A stretch of 64,000 bases of DNA from QVMG01 sp032073245 (GTDB lineage: Bacteria > Bacteroidota > Bacteroidia > Bacteroidales > Tannerellaceae). Below the pieces are notes generated by a model. The model was not told the DNA's origin and ran no database searches. It worked only from the letters and a program-made list of their open reading frames with translations. Location of the stretch: the NCBI GenBank assembly GCA_032073245.1, contig DAMANX010000010.1, positions 62,001 through 126,000 of the forward strand, written 5' to 3'. Position numbers and translations under genes: made by a program. Shown piece after piece: positions 42,760-49,826 of this stretch. Each line of letters starts with the position of its first letter. Within the stretch, counting starts at the first letter, position 1.

Positions 42760-43563
42760 ATGGACGTATTTCAATATATAGAGCCTTCCCCTCTTTTGGC
42801 TTCCTATGTAAAACATTACTGGATTCTGGAAGGTGATTTTCCCGAAGGAATGTCCGAACGGATTATCCCTACCGGAAATATCCAACTCATTTTTTATAAA
42901 GGAAGCCATCGTATGACTGCCCCGGAAGATAATCAGGGAAAAATATTACCGCCTTCCCTCTTAAGTGGGCAGACCACTGGTTATTCTGATATATTCCCTA
43001 CGGGAACAATACGTATCATTTGTGTCGTTTTTCAACCTTTGGGGGCGAATGCCTTTTTCCGTCTCCCTATGCAGGAGCTATCCAATCAGAAAGTATCCGC
43101 ACAAGACCTCTCAGATCCTTTTCTGGAGATTTTGGAAGAAAAGGTAATGATAACAAAATCCGTAACAGCATGTATCCGTCATATAGAAACTTTTCTTATA
43201 AACCGTCTTGTTGTTTCCCGTGATCAACAACGGATCCTCGCTGCAATCCGGCTTATAAATCAACGCCCTACAGATATCCGCCTAAATGACCTGTCGAATG
43301 AAACCTGTTTGAGTGACAAACAGTTCCGCCGTCTCTTTGCATCGCATGTAGGCCTTAACCCCAAAGACTTTATTCGAACTGTTCGTTTTCAATACGCATT
43401 ATCAATTGCCCAGCATCACCCCGGTATAAGCTTGGCACAACTAGCCGTTGATGCCGGCTTTTACGACCAACCCCATCTAATCAACGAATTTCGCCAGTTC
43501 TCCGGATTAACCCCTAAAGAATATTTCAGGCAATGTGATCCTCTTTCCGATTATTTCAGCTGA
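42760..43563 (+). CDS. AraC family transcriptional regulator
   Basis: The 267-residue regulator has an N-terminal sensing domain of the DUF6597 type (YIEPSPLLASYVKHYWILEG, IPTGNIQLIFYKG, FPTGTIRIICVVFQPLGA). A C-terminal double helix-turn-helix follows (RLNDLSNETCLSDKQFRRLF and SLAQLAVDAGFYDQPHLINE, ending FSGLTPKEYFRQ). The gene lies 95 bases before the propeller-GntP-RidA-PLP operon, reading in the same direction with a consensus promoter between them. Control of that operon is likely but unproven. Confidence 0.9.
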   Translation: MDVFQYIEPSPLLASYVKHYWILEGDFPEGMSERIIPTGNIQLIFYKGSHRMTAPEDNQGKILPPSLLSGQTTGYSDIFPTGTIRIICVVFQPLGANAFFRLPMQELSNQKVSAQDLSDPFLEILEEKVMITKSVTACIRHIETFLINRLVVSRDQQRILAAIRLINQRPTDIRLNDLSNETCLSDKQFRRLFASHVGLNPKDFIRTVRFQYALSIAQHHPGISLAQLAVDAGFYDQPHLINEFRQFSGLTPKEYFRQCDPLSDYFS

Positions 43564-43580
43564 TAATCTGTTGACAGACG

Positions 43581-43611
43581 TTTGATAAGTGAATATCTTA
43601 TTGTAGATTTG
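43581..43611 (+). promoter_or_regulatory. Consensus promoter of the propeller/GntP/RidA/PLP operon
   Basis: TTTG (43581-43584), 19 bases, TAGATTTG (43604-43611) match both Bacteroidetes promoter elements at ideal spacing. The leader would be about 40 bases. Confidence 0.75.
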
Positions 43612-43658
43612 CATAATATGGAATAGGAGTAAACCCACACAAATAGCAAAAAAAAGAA

Positions 43659-44861
43659 ATGAGACAATCACTATTCAATCTTAAATGGATGTATAGAATC
43701 TATTATTCTGTGCTACTTGTAAGCCTTTTTGCTATTTCTCTTTCCGCACAACAAGAGATTCCCTTTGCCAAAGGAATTACTACCATACAAGACATCAAGC
43801 TAAGTTCTATAGCTGAAAAAATAGAATACATTCCCCTGGAAACAACGGAAGAATGCCTGCTAAGAGCAGATATAATGGATATTACATTGACCGATGACTA
43901 TCTCTTTGTGTGTGACCACGATTATGTATACCAGTTTACCCCCCAGGGTAAATTTCTCCGCCGAATAGGCAAAAAAGGACAAGGCCCCGGCGAATACACA
44001 CAAAGCATACTGGGAGTAGTATATAACGACGCAAAAAAAGAAATCATCATGACCGACTTCCGCACTGCTAAAGCCTTAATCTATTCATATAATGGTGAGT
44101 ATCTACGCAGCTTTAAAACGGCCAATGAGTTGTTTCTTACCTATTTCAAACAGCCCGATCTGATATATGGATATAGCAGCGCATTTCTTATCTCAAGAGA
44201 CCAGAGCGGAAAAGACCTCTTTGTCTATAATGACAAAGGTAAAGTAATAAACGATTTCCGTTTTAACTACCAAAAAGGTAAACGCTATCCCGGCTTAATC
44301 TTTTCTCTGGGTTTATTTTACGGGTATAAAGGAGATGTTTTTTATAAAAACCCTCTCGAAGACATTGTCTTTAAGATAGACGGTAAAAAGAAAATACCAA
44401 CTTATCGGTTTAACCTTGAACAGTTTGAAAAATTGAATGAAGAAGAAGATGCTATTTTGGCCTTTGATAAGAAGAAAAACATAGGAACAAACTTACCTAA
44501 TCCGGCAGCAGAAAAGAAAATCAACTTTATTAAATTGTTTGAAACCAACCCTTTCCTTTTTATAGCTTTTGGACAAGAAAATGAATATCGTACAGCGCTC
44601 TATGATAAAGCAAAAGATAAAGTCTATCGTGTTCATTCTAAAAAGACAAACAAACCAGGCTTTACGGACGACCTGGAAGGTGGCTTCCCTTTCTGGCCTG
44701 TTAATCATTCCGGCAATGTGATGATTTCTTGCATTGGGGTGGATACCATTCAGGAATTTGTAAAACCTTCCGAAGTAAAAGGTTCTCTAAAGAAAATTCT
44801 TCCAACATTACAGGAAGATGATAATCCGGTGATTCAAATTGTATATTTAAAAGAAAACTAA
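43659..44861 (+). CDS. 6-bladed beta-propeller protein, exported
   Basis: The 400-residue protein has a signal peptide (YYSVLLVSLFAISLSAQQ). Propeller blades follow with IEYIPLETTEECLL, VYQFTPQGKFLRRIGKKGQG and an EDDNPVIQIVYLKEN ending. It is a paralogue of the propeller at 32546 but lacks that protein's plug-like insert. These proteins occur widely in gut Bacteroidales, with unknown ligand and probably envelope location. It is the first gene of an operon with a GntP transporter 14 bases downstream. It may capture or sense the transported compound. Confidence 0.8.
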   Translation: MRQSLFNLKWMYRIYYSVLLVSLFAISLSAQQEIPFAKGITTIQDIKLSSIAEKIEYIPLETTEECLLRADIMDITLTDDYLFVCDHDYVYQFTPQGKFLRRIGKKGQGPGEYTQSILGVVYNDAKKEIIMTDFRTAKALIYSYNGEYLRSFKTANELFLTYFKQPDLIYGYSSAFLISRDQSGKDLFVYNDKGKVINDFRFNYQKGKRYPGLIFSLGLFYGYKGDVFYKNPLEDIVFKIDGKKKIPTYRFNLEQFEKLNEEEDAILAFDKKKNIGTNLPNPAAEKKINFIKLFETNPFLFIAFGQENEYRTALYDKAKDKVYRVHSKKTNKPGFTDDLEGGFPFWPVNHSGNVMISCIGVDTIQEFVKPSEVKGSLKKILPTLQEDDNPVIQIVYLKEN

Positions 44862-44875
44862 TACTAGTAAAGACC

Positions 44876-46198
44876 ATGTCATTCCTAATAATCATTCTTT
44901 GTTTAGCCCTACTGATTGTTCTTATATCCTACTTCAAGGTAGACGCATTCCTTTCTTTTATCTTGGTATCAATCCTTGCAGCTGTAGGATTGGGTATTCC
45001 ACTCGAAAAGATACCAGCAACTGTTGATAATGGAATCGGGAATATTCTGGGTAGCCTTACGTTGATTATAGTTCTGGGGGCCATGTTGGGTAAGCTGGTT
45101 GCCGAAAGTGGAGCTGCACAGAAGATAGCAGATGTTATGGTGGATACCTTTGGTACCCGTTATATTCAGTGGGGATTAATGATAACAGGATTTGTTGTTG
45201 GTATCCCTCTGTTCTACGGAATAGGCTTTGTATTGCTGGTTCCACTTATCTTTTCCATAGTCAATCAATACAAATTACCTGCTGTCTACATGGGAATATC
45301 CATGCTGGCAGCTCTGTCTGTAACTCATGGCTTCCTGCCTCCCCATCCGTCGCCTGTAGCACTTGTAGCCTTGTTTGATGCCAATATAGGCATGACATTA
45401 ATCTATGGTATATGCATTGCTATCCCTGCAATCCTATTAGCAGGCCCGTTATTCGGACGAACATTGCGCAATATAAAGACCGGCCCTCTCAGATTATTCG
45501 AAAAGAAAGAAATCACAACCAATTTTAGTACTCCTGGTAAAGCAAATAGCTTTCTAAGTGCAACCCTTCCTGTCTTTCTACTCATATTGGCTACGGTAAT
45601 TCCGTTGGTATTTACTGGTATGACTGAGAAAGGAAAAGAAATAGTCGCTTTTATCGGTGCCCCTTCAATAGTTATGTTGATCGCACTCATCTTTGCTACT
45701 TATACACTGGGCATCCGCCAGGGGCGATCCATCAAAGAAGTGATGAATGTCTATGTAGATGCCATCAAAGACATAGCCCCAATCCTACTTATTATTGCCG
45801 GTTCCGGTATATTCAAACAAGTAATGGAAGACAGTGGTGTAAGTATGGAACTGGCTAAAGCCCTTCAGAAATTACCTGTACACCCCTTAATCCTCGGCTG
45901 GTTGATAGCCGCAGTAATTCGTGTATGTATCGGTTCCGCAACCGTAGCAGCCCTCACAGCGGCAGGTGTTCTAATGCCCTTAATCATACAAGCCAATGTC
46001 AATCCCAACCTGATGGTATTATCCCTCGGAGCGGGTAGCCTGATGATGTCCCACGTGAACGATTCCGGCTTCTGGATGTTTAAAGAATACTTCAACCTCA
46101 GTATGAAAGATACTTTCCGGTCATGGACGGTGATGGAGTCCCTTGTGTCCGTTATCGGACTGATAGGAGTAATGGTATTGAATATGTTTGTAGGATGA
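44876..46198 (+). CDS. GntP-family permease (gluconate/D-serine type)
   Basis: The 440-residue inner-membrane transporter has about 12 helices. Family landmarks are GIPLEKIPATVDNGIGNILG, LGAMLGKLVAESGAAQKIA, GIPLFYGIGFVLLVPLIFS, THGFLPPHPSPVALVALF and LGAGSLMMSHVNDSGFWMFK. GntP proteins take up gluconate or related acids with protons. DsdX, a D-serine permease, belongs to the same family. Next to a D-threonine aldolase/D-serine dehydratase-like enzyme and RidA, a D-hydroxy-amino-acid substrate is more likely than gluconate. No gluconate kinase is near. Confidence 0.92.
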   Translation: MSFLIIILCLALLIVLISYFKVDAFLSFILVSILAAVGLGIPLEKIPATVDNGIGNILGSLTLIIVLGAMLGKLVAESGAAQKIADVMVDTFGTRYIQWGLMITGFVVGIPLFYGIGFVLLVPLIFSIVNQYKLPAVYMGISMLAALSVTHGFLPPHPSPVALVALFDANIGMTLIYGICIAIPAILLAGPLFGRTLRNIKTGPLRLFEKKEITTNFSTPGKANSFLSATLPVFLLILATVIPLVFTGMTEKGKEIVAFIGAPSIVMLIALIFATYTLGIRQGRSIKEVMNVYVDAIKDIAPILLIIAGSGIFKQVMEDSGVSMELAKALQKLPVHPLILGWLIAAVIRVCIGSATVAALTAAGVLMPLIIQANVNPNLMVLSLGAGSLMMSHVNDSGFWMFKEYFNLSMKDTFRSWTVMESLVSVIGLIGVMVLNMFVG

Positions 46199-46213
46199 GG
46201 GGGTAGCGATATA

Positions 46214-46299
46214 GGTAGAGACAAGGCTTGCCTTGTCTCCGGATTGGGGACATTACGCAACATTTGAGATACGGAGACAAGGCAAGCCTTGTCTCTACC
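46214..46299. repeat. REP-like nested inverted repeat between gntP-type gene and ridA
   Basis: Two perfect 28-base arms (46214-46241 and 46272-46299) face each other across 30 bases. Each arm is itself a hairpin (GAGACAAGGC-tt-GCCTTGTCTC). This BIME-like pairing of two hairpins is typical of dispersed bacterial REP elements. Confidence 0.9.
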
Positions 46300-46348
46300 A
46301 ACGTCAGGAAATTTGAGTATTAATTAATTACATAAAAATGATCAAATT

Positions 46349-46816
46349 ATGTACAACGCAGACGAACAATTTGAGAAACTAGGCCTAAGCCTGCCACCTG
46401 CACCGACTCCGTTAGGAGTCTATAAACCTTGTCTGGTAGTAGACGGAAAATATCTATACCTTTCCGGTCATGGTCCTGTTCAGGATGATAAATCATTAAT
46501 CATAGGCCGTATCGGCAGTGACATGACAATGGAAGAAGGCAAACAAGCCGCCCAACAGGTAGGGCTTACGATGCTTTCCACCATCAAAACAAACCTAGGA
46601 AGCCTGAACAAGGTAAAACGTGTAATCAAAGTCCTGGGTATGGTAAACTGCACACCAGACTTTGAAAAGCACCCCTATATTATTAATGGCTGTAGCGAAT
46701 TATTCGCCAATGTATGGGGCACAGAAAATGGCGTCGGAACACGTAGTGCAGTAGGCTTTGGATCATTGCCTGATAATATACCGGTAGAGATCGAGGCTAT
46801 TTTTGAACTTTATTGA
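46349..46816 (+). CDS. RidA family protein (enamine/imine deaminase)
   Basis: The 155-residue YjgF/YER057c/UK114-fold protein has GRIGSDMTMEEGKQAAQQVG, VIKVLGMVNCTPDFEKHPYI and VGTRSAVGFGSLPDNIPVEI. The Arg of RSAVGFG matches the substrate-binding arginine of active RidA. RidA hydrolyses 2-aminoacrylate and similar enamines released by PLP dehydratases. Its place directly before a D-serine dehydratase/D-threonine aldolase-like gene fits that job well. REP-like repeats lie on both sides. Confidence 0.9.
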   Translation: MYNADEQFEKLGLSLPPAPTPLGVYKPCLVVDGKYLYLSGHGPVQDDKSLIIGRIGSDMTMEEGKQAAQQVGLTMLSTIKTNLGSLNKVKRVIKVLGMVNCTPDFEKHPYIINGCSELFANVWGTENGVGTRSAVGFGSLPDNIPVEIEAIFELY

Positions 46817-46838
46817 GAGGAGAAGATAATATCAACCT

Positions 46839-46914
46839 GTAGGGGCAGCCCTATGTGGCTGCCCAATACCTGCAAAATCAACAAATCCGGGCGGCCACAT
46901 AAGGCCGCCTCTAT
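46839..46914. repeat. Second REP-like element, between ridA and the PLP enzyme gene
   Basis: The hairpin GGGCAGCC-ctatgt-GGCTGCCC and the inverted relative GGCGGCC-acataa-GGCCGCC form a head-to-head pair of the same layout as the element at 46214 but of different sequence. The right half differs by compensated base changes (CAGCC to CGGCC with matching changes opposite). Confidence 0.85.
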
Positions 46915-46962
46915 GCGATGAACACATTCAAATCTCTTTTTATATATTCAAATTAAAACAAA

Positions 46963-48069
46963 ATGCAACACTGGTACCAGATTGATAATGTTGAGCAAAT
47001 AGATTCTCCTGCTCTTTTACTCTATAAAGAGCGCATTAGTGAGAATATAGAACTTGTCAAACGTATTGCTAATGGACGTACAGACAAGCTCCGCCCGCAT
47101 GTGAAAACCAATAAGATATGGGAAGTCTGTGCCCTGATGATGGAAGCAGGTATCCATAAATTCAAATGCGCCACAGTTGCAGAAGCCGAAATGCTGGCTA
47201 TGGCAGGGGCTCCCGATGTTCTGCTGGCCTATCAACCTGTTGGCCCTAAGATAGGCCGTTTTTTCAAACTTGTAGAAACACATCCTGCAACCCGCTTCTC
47301 TTGTTTGGTAGATAATGAAGAAAATGCCCGTATATTATCCAATCTCTGCATGGCCACTTCTTTTAAAACGGATGTCTATATCGATCTGAATGTCGGTATG
47401 AACCGAACCGGTGTCCAACCTGAAAAGGCAGTGGCATTAGTGAAGGCAATCCTTACCATGTCGCACCTTAGGTTGCTTGGGCTGCATGGCTACGACGGTC
47501 ATATCCATGATACGGATCTTATACTCCGCCAGCAAGCAGCGGATATATCTTTCGATATAGCTAGTCGTATTTATCGGGAAATTCAACCCTGGTTTTCTTA
47601 TCCCCTGATCATGATAATGGGTGGAACCCCTACTTTCTCCATGCATATCGATCGTGAAAACTGTGAATGTAGTCCGGGTACATTTGTATTCTGGGATTGG
47701 GGATATGCACACATGTTATCCGATCTCCAGTTTCAATACGCAGCTCTTGTCCTGACACGCATCATTTCTATTGTCGATACCCATCATATCTGTGTCGACT
47801 TGGGATATAAAGCCGTAGCAGCGGAATCACCCTTACCCCGTGTTCATTTCCTGAATGCTCCCGAAGCTATTCCTGAAGCCCATAGTGAAGAACACCTCAT
47901 ACTAAGAGTTCCGGACAGCACCCACTATGCCATAGGAGATGTGCTTTATGGCGTACCCGTACATATTTGCCCGACAGTGGCACTCTATGACACCGCCCGG
48001 ATCATCGAATCCGGTAATTATACTACCACGTGGAAAGTTATCGCCCGTGACCGAACGATTACTATATGA
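46963..48069 (+). CDS. D-threonine aldolase / DSD1-like D-serine dehydratase family PLP enzyme
   Basis: The 368-residue fold-type III PLP enzyme (alanine racemase-like barrel) has RPHVKTNK with the cofactor lysine, ATVAEAEMLAMAGAPDVLLA, and DLNVGMNRTGV followed by GLHGYDGHIH. The C-terminal VHICPTVALYD supplies the His-x-Cys zinc pair known from eukaryotic-type D-serine dehydratase. The family cleaves D-threonine to glycine and acetaldehyde or dehydrates D-serine. Sequence alone does not decide between them. Association with RidA and a GntP permease favours D-serine or D-threonine breakdown. Confidence 0.88.
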   Translation: MQHWYQIDNVEQIDSPALLLYKERISENIELVKRIANGRTDKLRPHVKTNKIWEVCALMMEAGIHKFKCATVAEAEMLAMAGAPDVLLAYQPVGPKIGRFFKLVETHPATRFSCLVDNEENARILSNLCMATSFKTDVYIDLNVGMNRTGVQPEKAVALVKAILTMSHLRLLGLHGYDGHIHDTDLILRQQAADISFDIASRIYREIQPWFSYPLIMIMGGTPTFSMHIDRENCECSPGTFVFWDWGYAHMLSDLQFQYAALVLTRIISIVDTHHICVDLGYKAVAAESPLPRVHFLNAPEAIPEAHSEEHLILRVPDSTHYAIGDVLYGVPVHICPTVALYDTARIIESGNYTTTWKVIARDRTITI

Positions 48070-48127
48070 AAGACCAATAAGATTTGTATTATAATATCAA
48101 TAAAAAGAGTAAAACACACTAAGTATC

Positions 48128-49186
48128 ATGTTAAACAGAAGAAATTTTATCCGCAGCATTTCTATTGCTGCCCCGGTTATCGCATTGGGTGGATATATGC
48201 CACTGGCTGCTCAGACAGAGCAAAAAACTACTTATGATTCAATGCTGCAGAAAGCCCGGAATGCCATGTTGGCTATGCAACGGGCATCCTGGGAACAGGG
48301 AACAGCTATACAAGCTATGGTCGAATGCGACGACCGCGATATGTTGCGCCTCATGGTCAATGAAGCCATCCTGCGGCAGACACCCGACGGGCGTACCTGT
48401 ATGCTCGGTTCAGGCCATAACGTTACCGACCCTGTTGCGGCTGGATACGGAATACTCAAAGCCTGGGAATATTTTAAGGAAGAAAAGTATAAAAAAGCAG
48501 CAGACCTCCTGTATGACTATTGTAAGAACCAGGCGCCCCGCGATAGTGCCGGAACCCTATACCATCTGAATGACAGCAAACAACTCTGGAGTGATTCCAT
48601 CTATATGGTGCCTCCATTCCTGGCTGCCTATAAAGATTATGATGAATGCATGAAACAGTTCAGAGGCTACCATGCCCGTCTGTGGCAACCCGAAAAGAAG
48701 CTCTATTCCCATCGCTGGAGCGATGACGACAACCTTTTCCTCACCGAAAGATGCTGGGGAGGGGGTAACGGCTGGGCAGCAGCCTCGTTTGCCATTGTCT
48801 ACGACCTTTTACCCGCTAGTGAGCAATCCTATAAGAAAGAGGTTGCTTCCCTTCTGACGGAATTACTGGAAGGATTACTCGCCCATATCCGTCCCGACGG
48901 ACTTTTCCATGATATTGTGGATAATCCCCAATCCTTTGTTGAAACAAATCTTTCGCTGATGGTTGCTTTTGCTATCTATAAAGCCGTTAAATCCGGAGCA
49001 ATAGACAAAAAATATCTTCAGGCTGCCGAACAGATGAAGCAGGGTGCATTATCCAAAGTCGACACATTTGGATATGTACAGGACGCCTCGGGTTCACCCA
49101 CCTTCAGTGGCCCTGGAACTTCCACCGAAGCGCAAGCCTTTCTCCTGATGATGATGGCTGCCCGGGAAAAGGTAATGGTTGACTAA
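48128..49186 (+). CDS. GH88/GH105-like unsaturated glucuronyl hydrolase, exported
   Basis: The 352-residue protein has a twin-arginine-like signal (MLNRRNFIRSISIAAPVIAL). An (alpha/alpha)6 barrel follows with LWSDSIYMVPPFLAAYK and CWGGGNGWAAASFAIVYDLL, matching the GH88/105 Asp and GxGNGW features. GH105 enzymes remove unsaturated uronic acid from pectin-derived oligosaccharides. The final codons (VMVD-stop) overlap the end of a MITE-like repeat, so the natural C-terminus may have been altered. It is the last gene of the D-amino-acid operon, where its role is unclear; it may instead be a separate unit 58 bases downstream. Confidence 0.83.
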   Translation: MLNRRNFIRSISIAAPVIALGGYMPLAAQTEQKTTYDSMLQKARNAMLAMQRASWEQGTAIQAMVECDDRDMLRLMVNEAILRQTPDGRTCMLGSGHNVTDPVAAGYGILKAWEYFKEEKYKKAADLLYDYCKNQAPRDSAGTLYHLNDSKQLWSDSIYMVPPFLAAYKDYDECMKQFRGYHARLWQPEKKLYSHRWSDDDNLFLTERCWGGGNGWAAASFAIVYDLLPASEQSYKKEVASLLTELLEGLLAHIRPDGLFHDIVDNPQSFVETNLSLMVAFAIYKAVKSGAIDKKYLQAAEQMKQGALSKVDTFGYVQDASGSPTFSGPGTSTEAQAFLLMMMAAREKVMVD

Positions 49187-49404
49187 AAAGTCAACCAACC
49201 TAAGTTCATAGCGACAAATTTCTCCTCCTTAGCAAAGGATGAGGGGACTGCCGCTTGCGGTGGTGAGGTGGTTGGTATAACCTAAAAGTGTTATTTTATA
49301 TATATAAATATAATTTACCTCAAACCACCTCCCCCTCTCTTCGTTCGGGTACTCCTCCTTTGCTAAGGAGGAGAAATTTGATACTACTTTTTAGGTAGCT
49401 CCAG
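49173..49404 (-). mobile_element. MITE-like element copy 1 (non-coding)
   Basis: Ends match CTGGRRCTRMCTAAAAAGT-type terminal inverted repeats; the interior contains CTCCTCCTTAGCAAAGGA and its inverted partner TCCTTTGCTAAGGAGGAG. The same sequence, in opposite orientation, is at 52830-53018. No ORF lies inside. The left end covers the last codons of the GH88/105-like gene. The remaining gap 49405-49826 has one more hairpin (CCATCGC/GCGATGG) and AT-rich leader sequence. Confidence 0.75.
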
Positions 49405-49674
49405 CTAGATTGTCTTCTTTCATAAATTTATTAGTATATTTTGTATATGAACCACCATTCCACCATCGCAAGCGATGGTCCCCCCTCCTCTGGCCACTAA
49501 GATAGTAGCTTGATATTTTTAACTAGCCTTGAAATGTAAACCTTTTAGTCTTTTTTAAGCCTATTCCATAGTCAAAATCTATCTTTTATTGTTCTACTAC
49601 TGATTAATCGTAGTAGCAGTAACTTTTGTGCGCTTAAAATATGAAAATTAAGCTATCTATTAAGAAATTATATT

Positions 49675-49682
49675 TATCTTTG
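49675..49682 (+). promoter_or_regulatory. -7 element for the T9SS surface protein gene
   Basis: TATCTTTG is an exact TAnnTTTG box about 145 bases before the ATG. No -33 match is evident. Confidence 0.35.
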
Positions 49683-49826
49683 TATTTGTAATTAAACGTA
49701 AGTGTGATATTGTAATCCGTTTTCAATAGACAAGCATATAACTGTAGTTTTTATAGATTTTTTGAGATTTTACCGTTTTCAGTATGGCATTAAGTAGTTG
49801 GTGTGTATATAAAGTAAAGATAAAGT

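Noticed and set aside
44876..46198. Gluconate transporter as sole reading
   Set aside because: The family includes gluconate permeases, but no gluconate kinase or Entner-Doudoroff gene is near, while D-amino-acid genes are; I keep the substrate open.
49405..49826. Small gene in the gap before the T9SS protein
   Set aside because: No frame with start, length and composition beyond chance; the gap holds repeat remnants and an AT-rich leader.
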